Source: Streptomyces sp. Edi4 (lineage in GTDB: Bacteria; Actinomycetota; Actinomycetes; Streptomycetales; Streptomycetaceae). From it: a stretch of DNA of 64,000 nt. This document shows, in pieces, positions 34,498 through 43,204 of the stretch. The stretch is from the NCBI RefSeq assembly GCF_040253615.1, contig NZ_JBEJGY010000004.1, positions 6,572,001-6,636,000 of the forward strand, written 5' to 3'. Under the pieces are notes generated by a model. It did not search any database and was not told where the DNA came from. It saw nothing but the letters and a program-made list of their open reading frames with translations. A program made the translations under genes and the position numbers. The number at the start of each line of letters is the position of its first letter. Within the stretch, counting starts at the first letter, position 1.

Positions 34498-35205
34498 CTA
34501 GGCGCCCGCGAGCACCAGCTCCCGCGCCGCCTCGTTCACCGGCGAGGGCGTCCCCGTCAGGTCGAGCACGAACAGCGGGACGTGGAGGGCGTCGGCGCGC
34601 TCGCGGGCGCCCTCGGTGTACCCCGCGAGCGAGAAGTGGACACCGCGCGCGGACGCGGTCATGGCGTGCAGCCACAGGCATTCGACCGCCCTCGGTGAGG
34701 CGGGCCGCGTCGTCGGGTCCACCCGGGCCACCAGACCGTGGCCGCGCAGGTCGATGCCGGAGACCGGGCGGCGTTCCGCCCGGAGCAGGTCGCGAAATCC
34801 GAGCCAGCTCAGATAGAGCGCGGCCGCCGTCACCGTGTCCCGCGCGGTACGGATCGTGCGCGGCCGGAACGCCCCGCGCCGCCGGGCGCCCGTGGGCGGC
34901 GGGGCCGTGGGCGCGGGCGCCGGCGCCGTGGCGGGCGCCGTCACCGGGCGCACCGGCACCTTCAGGACCGTGCCGCAGGAGCAGCCGAGCTCGGGCTGGG
35001 GCCACTGGCTCTGCCGGTCGCACGCCCGGCAGCGGACGGTGACCCAGGTGTCCGTCCAGGTTCGGTGGGTGATCGGGGAGGGCGGGGCGCCGCGCTGGAT
35101 GGGGGGCGCCAGCGGCGTCCCGCAGGCGCACGGGTAGGCGGGCGGCACATAGACGTGGTCCCGCCCGCAGGCCGGACAGCGCACCGGTACGCCCTCGCCG
35201 TTCAT
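34498..35205 (-). CDS. Zinc-ribbon protein with a degenerate restriction-endonuclease-like domain
   Basis: 235 residues from ATG 35205 (GGAGGTGGGG upstream). Residues 5-85 hold two CxxC-type zinc ribbons (CPACGRDHVYVPPAYPCACG and CRACDRQSQWPQPELGCSCG). After a Pro/Ala linker the C-terminal part (DTVTAAALYLSWLGFRDLL, GIDLRGHGLVARVDPTTRP, ASARGVHFSLAGYTEGARE, ADALHVPLFVLDLTG) follows the order of Mrr-like PD-(D/E)xK domains. The aspartate of GIDLRG is present, but the expected (E/Q)xK is missing from the following strand, so nuclease activity is doubtful. Could bind DNA. Function unknown. Confidence 0.65.
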   Translation of the reverse strand: MNGEGVPVRCPACGRDHVYVPPAYPCACGTPLAPPIQRGAPPSPITHRTWTDTWVTVRCRACDRQSQWPQPELGCSCGTVLKVPVRPVTAPATAPAPAPTAPPPTGARRRGAFRPRTIRTARDTVTAAALYLSWLGFRDLLRAERRPVSGIDLRGHGLVARVDPTTRPASPRAVECLWLHAMTASARGVHFSLAGYTEGARERADALHVPLFVLDLTGTPSPVNEAARELVLAGA

Positions 35206-35358
35206 CCGCCCCCACCTCCGCGACGCGACCCCGTGCGGGGCCCCCGTTCCACGCCGGACGAAGCCCCGGGTGGTCTCGGCAGCCGTTCCGGGGCCTCGCG
35301 GTCCATCGTCCACCAACCGCGACCGCCGTGTGGCTCATTCGCACATCCCGGCCCTCCC

Positions 35359-35387
35359 TTGACGCGCCGCCGAAGCCGTCCTACATT
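35359..35387 (+). promoter_or_regulatory. Predicted gcl promoter
   Basis: TTGACG (35359-35364) and TACATT (35382-35387) are separated by 17 bases, close to the consensus of the principal sigma factor. Transcription would start near 35394, just upstream of the TTCCG palindrome at 35411, and give a leader of about 100 bases for gcl. Confidence 0.6.
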
Positions 35388-35410
35388 GCTTCCACATAGC
35401 AGAATGATAC

Positions 35411-35425
35411 TTCCGCATTACGGAA
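35411..35425. promoter_or_regulatory. Operator-like palindrome TTCCGCATTACGGAA upstream of gcl
   Basis: Perfect 5-bp arms TTCCG and CGGAA around CATTA. The same element, with TATTG in the centre, lies upstream of hyi (50196-50212). Both genes belong to glyoxylate recycling, so a common regulator is likely. The IclR-family repressor AllR, known to control allantoin/glyoxylate genes in Streptomyces, is the obvious candidate; assignment is inference. Confidence 0.65.
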
Positions 35426-35495
35426 AAGGGCTCGAAGGCGGCGCGGTCAGGCGGCGCGCCAGAGTCCACTCCGCCGGCCGAAGCAGGAGCACCCC

Positions 35496-37286
35496 ATGCC
35501 TCGTATGACCGCTGCCCGAGCGGCAGTTGAGATCCTCAAGCGCGAAGGCGTCAGCCACGCCTTCGGTGTGCCGGGCGCGGCGATCAACCCCTTCTACCGT
35601 GCGCTCAAGGAGGGCGGTGGCATCGACCACACGCTCGCCCGCCACGTCGAAGGCGCCTCCCACATGGCGGAGGGATACACGCGCTCCAACCCGGGCAACA
35701 TCGGTCTCTGCATCGGCACGTCGGGCCCCGCCGGCACCGACATGATCACCGGCCTGTACTCCGCCATCGGCGACTCGATCCCGATCCTGTGCATCACCGG
35801 CCAGGCCCCGGTCGCGGTGATCCACAAGGAGGACTTCCAGGCGGTCGACATCGCCTCGATCGCAGCTCCCGTCACCAAGGCCGCGACGACCGTCCTGGAG
35901 GCGGCCCAGGTCCCCGGCGTCTTCCAGCAGGCCTTCCACCTGATGCGCTCCGGCCGTCCCGGCCCGGTCCTCATCGACCTGCCGATCGACGTGCAGCTCA
36001 CCGAGATCGAGTTCGACCCCGAGACCTACGAGCCCCTGCCGGTCTACAAGCCCGCCGCGACGCGCGCCCAGATCGAGAAGGCCATCAGCTTCCTGCTGGA
36101 GTCCGAGCGCCCGCTGATCGTCGCCGGGGGCGGCATCATCAACGCGGACGCCTCCGACCTCCTGGTCGAGTTCGCGGAGATCACCAACACGCCGGTCATC
36201 CCCACCCTCATGGGCTGGGGCGCCATCGCCGACGACCACGAGCTGAACGCCGGCATGGTGGGCCTTCAGACCTCGCACCGCTACGGCAACGCCACGTTCC
36301 TGGAGTCGGACTTCGTCCTCGGCATCGGCAACCGCTGGGCCAACCGTCACACCGGCTACAAGCTCGACGTCTACACCCAGGGCCGTAAGTTCGTCCACGT
36401 CGACATCGAGCCCACCCAGATCGGCAAGATCTTCGCGCCGGACTACGGCATCGCCTCCGACGCGAAGGCCGCCCTCGAGCTGTTCGTCGAGGTCGCCAAG
36501 GAGCTCAAGGCCGCAGGCAGGCTGCCCGACCGCTCGGCGTGGGTCGCCTCCCACCTGGAGCGCAAGTCCACGCTCCAGCGGCGTACGCACTTCGACAACG
36601 TGCCGATGAAGCCGCAGCGGGTCTACGAGGAGATGAACAAGGCCTTCGGCCCGGAGACGCGCTACGTCACCACCATCGGCCTCTCCCAGATCGCCGGCGC
36701 GCAGATGCTGCACGTCTACAAGCCGCGCAACTGGATCAACTGCGGCCAGGCGGGCCCGCTCGGCTGGACCATCCCGGCCGCGCTCGGCGCCGCGACCGCC
36801 GACCCCGAGGTCCCCGTCGTCGCGCTGTCCGGCGACTACGACTTCCAGTTCATGCTGGAGGAGCTGGCGGTCGGCGCCCAGCACAAGATCCCCTACGTCC
36901 ACGTCCTCGTGAACAACGCCTACCTGGGTCTGATCCGTCAGGCGCAGATCGGCCTGGACATCAACTTCCAGGTCAACCTGGAGTTCGAGAACATCAACTC
37001 CCCGGAGCTGGGCGTCTACGGCGTCGATCACGTCAAGGTCGTCGAGGGCCTGGGCTGCAAGGCGATCCGGGTCACCGAGCCGGACCAGCTGTTGCCCGCG
37101 TTCGAGGAGGCCAAGAAGCTGGCCGCCGAGTTCCGTGTCCCGGTCGTCGTCGAGGCGATCCTGGAGCGGATCACGAACATCTCGATGAGCCGCACCAACG
37201 ACATCAGTGACATCAGCGAGTTCGAGGAGCTGGCCACCGAGCCGGGCCACGCCCCGACGGCCATCCGCCCCCTGACGGCTTCCTGA
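35496..37286 (+). CDS. gcl: Glyoxylate carboligase
   Basis: 596 residues, the usual length. A thiamine diphosphate enzyme that joins two glyoxylates into tartronate semialdehyde and CO2. The ThDP domains are evident: LKREGVSHAFGVPGAAINP, then ARHVEGASHMAEGYTRSNP where valine replaces the usual catalytic glutamate, as is characteristic of Gcl; the Mg/ThDP motif is at SGDYDFQFMLEELAVGAQ with VLVNNAYLGLIRQAQIG. The C-terminus matches enterobacterial Gcl (VVEAILERITNISMS). The pathway partners glxR, hyi and katA are 10 kb away, and the shared TTCCG palindrome supports one regulon with allantoin degradation. Confidence 0.96.
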   Translation: MPRMTAARAAVEILKREGVSHAFGVPGAAINPFYRALKEGGGIDHTLARHVEGASHMAEGYTRSNPGNIGLCIGTSGPAGTDMITGLYSAIGDSIPILCITGQAPVAVIHKEDFQAVDIASIAAPVTKAATTVLEAAQVPGVFQQAFHLMRSGRPGPVLIDLPIDVQLTEIEFDPETYEPLPVYKPAATRAQIEKAISFLLESERPLIVAGGGIINADASDLLVEFAEITNTPVIPTLMGWGAIADDHELNAGMVGLQTSHRYGNATFLESDFVLGIGNRWANRHTGYKLDVYTQGRKFVHVDIEPTQIGKIFAPDYGIASDAKAALELFVEVAKELKAAGRLPDRSAWVASHLERKSTLQRRTHFDNVPMKPQRVYEEMNKAFGPETRYVTTIGLSQIAGAQMLHVYKPRNWINCGQAGPLGWTIPAALGAATADPEVPVVALSGDYDFQFMLEELAVGAQHKIPYVHVLVNNAYLGLIRQAQIGLDINFQVNLEFENINSPELGVYGVDHVKVVEGLGCKAIRVTEPDQLLPAFEEAKKLAAEFRVPVVVEAILERITNISMSRTNDISDISEFEELATEPGHAPTAIRPLTAS

Positions 37287-37299
37287 GCCACCCGAAACG

Positions 37300-37341
37300 G
37301 TCCGGCCCCCATTCCCCCGCACTGGGGAGCGGGGGCCGGAC
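37300..37341. terminator. Bidirectional terminator between gcl and the ArsR-SRPBCC gene
   Basis: An 11-bp perfect stem (GTCCGGCCCCC at 37300-37310 with GGGGGCCGGAC at 37331-37341) with a 20-base loop lies 14 bases after the gcl stop and 12 bases before the end of the convergent gene. Confidence 0.7.
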
Positions 37342-37353
37342 GCATGCCGGGGA

Positions 37354-38151
37354 TCAGGCGCTCGCGCCCGTGTCCTCCTGTTCGATGAGCGTCTTCAGGG
37401 TGGAGAGGATCATCACCCAGCCGTCGCCGGCGCCCTTGAGCATGTCGCCGTCCGGGCTGTCGAATCCGTCGTGGGTGAGCGTCAGCCGCACGCCGGGGAA
37501 GGCCGGATCGGCCGGCTCGATGTCGAAGGCCACCCGGGACCGCTCCTGCCGTGCGTGTTCGAACTCGGCCTCGCCGCCACGGAGTTGACGACGCGTCTGC
37601 TGAAGTCGGTGCCAGGTGTACGCGAGCCGCCGGCCCGGCTCCGCGTCGAGGACGACCTGATCCAGGTCCTCGTACGTTCCCGCGGGCCCCATCCTCCACA
37701 GCACGGGCGAGCCCACCCGCCACACCGACATGGGGCCCCCGCCGTCGAAATACCGCCGGGCGAACTCGGCGTCCGTCAGGGCCGCGTAGAGGCGTTCGGG
37801 GGTGGTCCGGATGTAGAGGGCGTACGTGAACTCGGGCCTGTGCCCGGTGAGTTCCTTCTCCGGCCCGCTCGGGCGGTCCTGGGGCCGGTCGCGCTCGTAC
37901 TTGCCGATCCAGCGCTCGGACAGCTCCCGTATCGGGCCCGGATCGAGGTGGTGCAGCTTCTCGCGGCCGTGCCGGACCGAGGAGACCAGGCGCGCCGCCT
38001 CCAGTACCGCCAGGTGCTTGCTCACCGCCTGCCGCGACATCGCGAGCCCCTCGCACAGCTCCCGCAGGCTCTGTCCGTCGCGCGCCCGCAGCCGGTCGAG
38101 CAGCCGGCGCCGGCCCGCGTCGGCCAGCGCCCTGAAGACGTCGTCCACCAT
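37354..38151 (-). CDS. ArsR-type helix-turn-helix fused to SRPBCC (AHSA1) domain
   Basis: 265 residues from ATG 38151; a GTG nine codons earlier (38178) is the alternative. Residues 1-80 are an ArsR-like winged helix (VFRALADAGRRRLLDRLRA, LCEGLAMSRQAVSKHLAVL, LVSSVRHGREKLHHLD). Residues 105-265 form an SRPBCC/AHSA1 domain (FTYALYIRTTPERLYAALT, RRYFDGGGPMSVWRVGSPV, DGWVMILSTLKTLIE). Such fusions are common in Streptomyces and probably bind a hydrophobic ligand that alters DNA binding. Target unknown. Confidence 0.85.
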   Translation of the reverse strand: MVDDVFRALADAGRRRLLDRLRARDGQSLRELCEGLAMSRQAVSKHLAVLEAARLVSSVRHGREKLHHLDPGPIRELSERWIGKYERDRPQDRPSGPEKELTGHRPEFTYALYIRTTPERLYAALTDAEFARRYFDGGGPMSVWRVGSPVLWRMGPAGTYEDLDQVVLDAEPGRRLAYTWHRLQQTRRQLRGGEAEFEHARQERSRVAFDIEPADPAFPGVRLTLTHDGFDSPDGDMLKGAGDGWVMILSTLKTLIEQEDTGASA

Positions 38152-38310
38152 CGCCTCCGAGCCCTCGGGCAACCTCACGGTTGCGTTTCAATTCGTGACG
38201 ATTTTCGCACCGATACGCGTTGCGGGCGAAGGCGTGGGCCGGATCGATTCCCCATCGTCATCCGACGGGCCTGCCCCTGGGGCCCTTCGACAGCGCATAC
38301 TGGGGTGACG

Positions 38311-38532
38311 ATGACGAAGCCATCCGCGCCCCGGCGCCACCTGCCCACCAGCCCCTTCAAAGCCCCGGACGCCCCGGCGGCCAAGCACTTCGTCCTGGGA
38401 GACCGGGTCACACACGACCAGTTCGGCCTGGGCACCATCATCGGGGTCGAGGACGGCGTCGCGATGCTCGTCGACTTCGGCTCCCGCCAGGCCCGAATCG
38501 TCAGCCCGTACACCCGTATGGACAAGCTCTAG
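38311..38532 (+). CDS. Small conserved hypothetical protein
   Basis: 73 residues from ATG 38311 (a GTG two codons earlier is also possible). The second half KHFVLGDRVTHDQFGLGTI, IGVEDGVAMLVDFGSRQAR resembles a compact beta-barrel (CarD/Tudor-like) ending in SPYTRMDKL. Such small proteins are well conserved in Streptomyces; function unknown. Divergent from the ArsR-SRPBCC gene and closed by a strong terminator. Confidence 0.75.
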   Translation: MTKPSAPRRHLPTSPFKAPDAPAAKHFVLGDRVTHDQFGLGTIIGVEDGVAMLVDFGSRQARIVSPYTRMDKL

Positions 38533-38552
38533 GCCCGCCGCCCCAAGGAATG

Positions 38553-38588
38553 CCCCGGTCCGGACCGCAGTCGTGGCCCGGACCGGGG
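38553..38588. terminator. Intrinsic-type terminator stem
   Basis: CCCCGGTCCGG (38553-38563) pairs perfectly with CCGGACCGGGG (38578-38588), 14-base loop, 20 bases after the preceding stop. No long T-tract, as usual for high-GC actinomycetes. Confidence 0.65.
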
Positions 38589-38719
38589 GCGTTTTCCATC
38601 CCGTCGGGGACGCGGCCGACGTACGACGTGTGACGAGGCACGACTGCGCGCGCGGCTGCCCGTCCGGGTGAACCTCACGTGCGGTCCGCGCAGTGCCTCC
38701 CCGCCGCCGTCGACCCCGT

Positions 38720-39743
38720 TCAGCCGCACAGGGCCGCCCGCTGTGCCGCGAGCGGGCCGGCGCCGCGCGGGACGGGCGGATCGCCTCTCAGGTCCGCGCC
38801 GAGATCGTAGACGTTGACCGCGAGCACCAGCTGCCGCTCACCGTCGGCGGAGATCAGGGACGCGCTGGTGAAGCGGCCCGCCCCCGTCGGCCTCCCACGC
38901 CACGACCGGCTCGGACGCGGCCAGATCGTCGACCGTGGAGATCATGGCGCCCGCCGTCCAGTCGCAGGACGGGCTGAACCGCGTCACATCGCGCCCCGAA
39001 AGGTCGTACCCGTGCGGATGGGGGCCGTGGATGTCCGGGTCGGTCAGGGGGAATGAGGTGTCCTTGAGGCCGAGCGGGGCAAGGATGCGCCGCTGGATCT
39101 CCGAGGAGGCGGCCCGGTGGGTGACGGCCTCGATCACCAGGCCGGCCAGCAGATGGTTGGTGTTCGAGTACGACCATGCGGTGCCCGGCGCGAAGAGCGG
39201 CCCGTGCCGGACGGCGCGGGCGATCACCTCGCGCGGTGGCTAGACGTGGCCCCACTGGTGGCGCTTCAGGTACGGCGCGAAGAACGCGGGCTCGGTGGTG
39301 GGGTCGTAGATGCCGGAGGTGTGCGAGAGCAGCTGGCGCACGGTGATGGCCCGGCCGTCGTTGCCGTGGCCCCGGACCGCGCCGGGCAGCCACTTCGCCA
39401 CGCTGTCGTCCAGCGAGAGCCGCCCTTCGCCCTCCAGCCGCAACAGCACGGCCGACACGAACGATTTGGTGTTGCCGGCGATCCTGAACCGCTGGTCCGG
39501 CCGGGCGCGTTCGCCGGTCGCCGTGTCCGCGAGCCCCGCGGCGAGCCGCGACTCCCGCTCTCCCCGTCCGGCGTATGCCACTGCGCCCGGGAATCCGTCC
39601 GCGACCGTGTGCACCAGGGCCTGTTCGAGCCCGGCGGGCGGCGGTCCCGGGATGCGCTCACCGGCGGTCGCGGGGCCGATTCCCGCCACGGCCACCGCGC
39701 ACAGTACCGCCCACAGCGCCACGGCCCTCGTACGTGCCTTCAC
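38720..39743 (-). pseudogene. Serine hydrolase (beta-lactamase/D-Ala carboxypeptidase family) pseudogene
   Basis: Reading leftwards from GTG 39743: a signal peptide (AVALWAVLCAVAVAGIGPA), then the active-site region FRIAGNTKSFVSAVLLRLE with SxxK appearing as S-F-V-S context, and LLSHTSGIYDPT. A TAG at 39240-39242 (most simply TGG to TAG) interrupts it; the same frame continues as APGTAWSYSNTNHLLAGLV (YxN motif) to ISTVDDLA. A deletion and frame change then follow, and the true C-terminus (RFTSASLISADGERQLVLA, ending LCG) is readable in another frame to 38720. At least two inactivating changes, so non-functional. Confidence 0.8.
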
Positions 39744-39926
39744 CGATCGTTCCCGCTCCTCGCCCGCCTGTGCCGTTTCCGGCCGAGCGTGCCAAAGCGG
39801 GCGCCCGGCGCCCATCCGGCTGGCGCCCGGCCCGTTACGGGGACTGTCCCCACCCGGGCCGACCGTCACATCGAACTCGGCGCCTCGGTAAGGATGGTGA
39901 CGGCCCGTCAGGTGGGTCGGCCCGTG

Positions 39927-40568
39927 TCAGTCCGCGAGGATGGACGCCAGCTGGGTCAGCGAGTCGAGACGCCAGTCGGCCGCGGCGACCACCTCGGGGT
40001 CCTCGGCCCACCAGTGCCCCCACGGGCCGCGCCGCAGATGCGCCACGCGCAGCCCGGCCGCCTTGGCGGGATACACGTCGTGCACGGGGTGGGAGCCCAC
40101 ATACACGGTCTCGTGCGGGCCGCTCCCGGACGCCTCCAGAACCCGCTCGAAGAACGCGGGCTCCGGCTTGGCGACGCCCCACTCCTCGGAGGTGGCGACG
40201 AGGTCGGCGGGCAGATCGAGACCGCGCAGGAGTTCGCCGGCCCGGGCCGACTTGTTCCCGGCGACGACGACCCGGACGCCGAGTTTGCGCAGACCCCCCA
40301 GGGCCGGCCGCACGTCGTCGTACAGGTCGGTCTCGTCCAGGTGCTCGCCCCGGCCCGAGGCCTCCCGGGCCAGATACGCCTCGCGCACGTCCATGCCGGG
40401 CTTGAGTATGCGCAGCGCGTCCGCCGGGTCGCGGCCCTGCGTGACGACCGCCCCCACCAGGACGGAGAGGGTATGCCGGGGCACGCCGATCCAGTCGGCC
40501 CAGGATGCCCAGTAGCGGTCGTCGCGTACCAGCGTTTCGCCCATGTCGAGCACGATCGTCTCAATCAT
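39927..40568 (-). CDS. HAD-superfamily hydrolase
   Basis: 213 residues from ATG 40568. HAD motif I is IVLDMGETLVRD; here the second aspartate of DxD is replaced by glycine/glutamate (DMGET), which is seen in some HAD members. Motif II VRVVVAGNKSARAGELLRG, and motif III/IV region KPEPAFFERVLEASG, VYVGSHPVHDVYPAKAAGL. Likely phosphatase or related dehalogenase-like hydrolase acting on a small substrate. It lies between the broken serine hydrolase and the YCII gene. Confidence 0.8.
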   Translation of the reverse strand: MIETIVLDMGETLVRDDRYWASWADWIGVPRHTLSVLVGAVVTQGRDPADALRILKPGMDVREAYLAREASGRGEHLDETDLYDDVRPALGGLRKLGVRVVVAGNKSARAGELLRGLDLPADLVATSEEWGVAKPEPAFFERVLEASGSGPHETVYVGSHPVHDVYPAKAAGLRVAHLRRGPWGHWWAEDPEVVAAADWRLDSLTQLASILAD

Positions 40569-40698
40569 CGGGGCGATCCTAGGCGCTCGCCTGCGCATAT
40601 GCCGGGGACGACGCCACTTCGGGATGCGCGGTGTTGTCCGATTCGCGCGACGGGGCGCCCGCGGGCGCGGCGGGCAGGGCCGAGACGTCACCGCCGGG

Positions 40699-41265
40699 TC
40701 ACTGCCGCCCGCCGAACTGCCAGCGGTGGACCTCCACGACGGCGTACCGGTCCCGGGCGAGTACGGCGCGGGCCGTGTCAGGGCCGGGCGCGCGCACGAG
40801 CGCCGCCGCGCCGAGTTGGGCCGCGCCGTCGTCGGACAGCAGCGGGCCGAACGCGATCAGCTCGTCCGTGCTGGCGGGCAGGGTGAGCCCGTCGCCGTTG
40901 CCGTCGCCGCCGTCGCCCTCGCCGCCGAGCCCGAGCACCAGGAACCTGTCCCCGTCCACGCGGCCGCCGGGAAAGTCCCACATGGTGCGCCCCAGCAGGT
41001 TGCGCCACCGCCGCAGCTGTACGTCCCGATAGACCCCGGCCTGGTATCCCGGCTCGTCGAAGACGAACGCGCGGGCGGTGGCGGCGTCGGGCAGGTCGAG
41101 GATGTGCACGCTGCCCGTGGGCGTCTCGCCGTCGTCGGAGAGGGTGGGGCCCCGGGCGATCATCTGGTCGGCGTACTGGTCCATGTAGGACCAGTGCTCC
41201 TCAAGCAGCTCAGCTCGCAGAGAGAGCGAGCCCGGCCGGTCCCGGTGGTAGCAGAAGAACTCCAT
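40699..41265 (-). CDS. YCII-related domain protein
   Basis: 188 residues from ATG 41265. The N-terminal YCII-type ferredoxin-like fold is recognisable (FFCYHRDRPGSLSLRAELL, HWSYMDQYADQMIARGPTL, SVHILDLPDAATARAFVFD). The second half (ELIAFGPLLSDDGAAQLGA) repeats the pattern, so it seems to be a tandem duplicate, with a Gly/Asp-rich linker between. Function of the family is unknown. Divergent from the disrupted ABM gene. Confidence 0.75.
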   Translation of the reverse strand: MEFFCYHRDRPGSLSLRAELLEEHWSYMDQYADQMIARGPTLSDDGETPTGSVHILDLPDAATARAFVFDEPGYQAGVYRDVQLRRWRNLLGRTMWDFPGGRVDGDRFLVLGLGGEGDGGDGNGDGLTLPASTDELIAFGPLLSDDGAAQLGAAALVRAPGPDTARAVLARDRYAVVEVHRWQFGGRQ

Positions 41266-41407
41266 GGCCAGGGACTCTTCCGCAACCGGACCGACAGAGC
41301 AACGGAGATCGCGAGCGGGATGCAGCGGGACACAGGGGCCGGACGTCCGCCCCCCGCCGTCGTCTACTGTCGTGATCAAGGACTGGGCCGGGACGAGGAG
41401 AGGAGAG

Positions 41408-41717
41408 GAGATGTTCGCGGTCATCTACCGCTGGGACCTCAAGCAGGGCAAAGAGCAGCAGTTCGTGGACGGTTGGCACCGCGTGACCGAGGCGATCCTC
41501 GAACGTTGCGGCAGCCGGCTCACGGCTGCACCAGGCGGACGACGGTACCTGGGTCGCCTACGCGCGCTGGCCCGACGAGGCCAGCCGCGACCGGTGCGCG
41601 ATGCCCGATCCCGAGGGGGCGGCCATGATGAGCGACGCGATCGCCGAACGCCACCCGGAGACCCGCCTGTTGCTCGTGGACGACATGCTGGCGGAGCCGG
41701 GCACCCGGGCGCGGTGA
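41408..41717 (+). pseudogene. Antibiotic biosynthesis monooxygenase (ABM) domain gene with a frameshift
   Basis: ATG 41408 has a strong GGAGAGGAG in front. The first frame reads MFAVIYRWDLKQGKEQQFV, DGWHRVTEAILERCGS, typical for an ABM dimeric alpha-beta barrel protein of about 100 residues. At about 41515 the sense switches to another frame (SRLHQADDGTWVAYARWPD, MMSDAIAERHPETRLLLVD), ending at TGA 41715-41717. The span of 310 bases is not a multiple of three. A one- or two-base change here inactivates the gene, unless it is a sequencing error. Confidence 0.7.
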
Positions 41718-41828
41718 TGCCGCCGGCGCGATAGGCGTGTCCGCGCTCCATCAGTGCTGCTTGCCGTTCGCGTCCACGGAGTACGACTTGCCGCCGCATC
41801 CGGGGCAGCCGTTCCTCAAGCGTCCTGC

Positions 41829-42038
41829 TCACGGCGCCGGCGCGGCGGGGCCGCCCCTCGCGGACGAAACCGTGGGCGTGCTGTGGCAAGCGCAACTGCA
41901 CGTAAGGCGCTCGATCGGTACGGTGCTCGATGACAGCCGCACTTCGGCGGGGCCGGGGCAGAGGGAGTGGCCCTCCTGCCAGGAGAGGTTGCGCGCTTCA
42001 CGACACTCGGGTGTGACGTAAGTTCGCGTGGCTGTCAC
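41829..42038 (-). CDS. Small Cys-containing hypothetical protein
   Basis: 69 residues from GTG 42038, which overlaps the stop of the upstream gene remnant (GTGA). The sequence YVTPECREARNLSWQEGHS, LCPGPAEVR and ERLTCSCACHS ends in a CxCxCH cluster that recalls short Streptomyces proteins found beside XRE regulators. May bind metal. Function unknown. Confidence 0.5.
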   Translation of the reverse strand: MTATRTYVTPECREARNLSWQEGHSLCPGPAEVRLSSSTVPIERLTCSCACHSTPTVSSARGGPAAPAP

Positions 42039-42446
42039 GTGTCGGCTTCCTCGTCGAGCGCGGCCGTGCCGGTGCGGATGAGTCTCAGGACGCGGTTCGG
42101 GTCGCAGAGGGTGCCGGGCGCTGACATGGGGATGGTCCAGTGGCTGGTCCATGTGTCGGTGTGCTGGTCGTCTCCGATGCGCGGTACGCCGATGTAGTGG
42201 CCGAGGCCGAGGTACGTCGCGTGGGGGCCGTGGTCCGGGCCGGGTGGGGCGGGTGGCACGAGGACGTAGTAGCGGCGGCCGCGGGGGTCGTGGATGACCG
42301 GGCCGGTTCTTCACCCACGAGGAGTGATGGCCCAAGAGGCCGGCCAGTTGGTCGCGGGTCATACCGCGCCGGGCACGCAGAATCTGGACGCGCTGCCCAA
42401 AGCGCACGGGGTCCTCGTACGGATCCGGGGTAGCGTCGGCTGACAT
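42035..42446 (-). pseudogene. XRE regulator start joined to another small-gene remnant
   Basis: From ATG 42446 the frame gives a truncated helix-turn-helix (FGQRVQILRARRGMTRDQL, AGLLGHHSSWVK) that stops being protein-like near 42310. A different frame then gives HDPRGRRYYVLVPPAPPGP, ATYLGLGHYIGVPRIGDDQ and GTLCDPNRVLRLIRTG to the stop at 42035. These are parts of two genes often found side by side, fused by a deletion of the regulator's 3' portion. Confidence 0.55.
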
Positions 42447-42530
42447 AACGGCCTTGCCCCTTCCCTCCAATTCCCTCCAACTCGGCGCCGTCAGGGTATG
42501 GCAAGGCTCGTTCCGTGCGCCCCCTTACAG

Positions 42531-43036
42531 GAGACGTTGTCTCATGTGGAGTGCTGGGTTGTCTGCACCGTGTGGTGATGGTTGAGCGCATGGTGCCGGA
42601 CGGATTGTGGGTGCTGTTCCGGCGGGTGGTCCCACCTGCCCCATCGCGGCCTCGAGGCGGTGGGCGACGCCGGTACGCGGATCGTGAGGTGCTGGCCGCG
42701 ATCATTTTCGTGGCCACGAAGGGCTGCACCTGGCGGCAGTTGTCGCCGGTCTTCGGCCCGTCGGGCTCGACCGCGCACCGTCGCTTCACCGAGTGGAGCG
42801 CCGCCCGGGCCTGGGCGAAGCCGCACCGCCTCATCCTTGACGAGCTGGGCTCACGCGGAGACCTGGACTGGTCGCGCCGCGCTATCGACTCGGCGAGTAT
42901 GCGGGCCCTGAAAGGGGGACCTGACAGGTCCGAATCCTGTCCACCGGGGCCCAAGAAGGGATCAGAGATCCACTTGATCACCCAGCGGTCCGGTTTGCAT
43001 TTTTCTATCGCTGTCTCCGGCGCGAATCCGCACGAG
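42531..43036 (+). mobile_element. IS5-family insertion sequence, 5' half of the transposase
   Basis: The ATG at 42578 opens MVERMVPDGLWVLFRRVVP, a typical IS5-family (Streptomyces IS112-like) transposase start; EVLAAIIFVATKGCTWRQL, STAHRRFTEWSAARAWAKP and DWSRRAIDSASMRALKGGP follow, with the first DDE aspartate in AIDS. Resemblance ends at SGANPHE near 43036, mid-gene. GAGACGTTGTCTC at 42531-42543, a 13-base palindrome just upstream, is probably part of the left terminal repeat. A separate fragment of the same type of transposase is at 46130-46270. Confidence 0.8.
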
Positions 43037-43204
43037 GTAAGAAACGGGGAATTGCTGACGCTGGCTCGCCCGGGCAGGGGCGTTGCCGAGACGATGCCCG
43101 TTTTGCGCGCCGTCGCCCTGACCCGTCCCCGCCGTGATCCGGTTGGCGCATCCCCTCGTCTGGAGGGACGATATTGGTATGAAGTTCCATGGGAGGAGAG
43201 CGAG

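Noticed and set aside
35418..37322. 634-codon minus-strand open frame antisense to gcl
   Set aside because: Composition is a mirror of gcl codons and gcl itself is unmistakable.
41829..42470. 213-codon minus-strand frame as a single XRE protein
   Set aside because: Only its first 46 residues resemble an XRE domain; the rest is in another frame, and the distal part overlaps a separate small gene.
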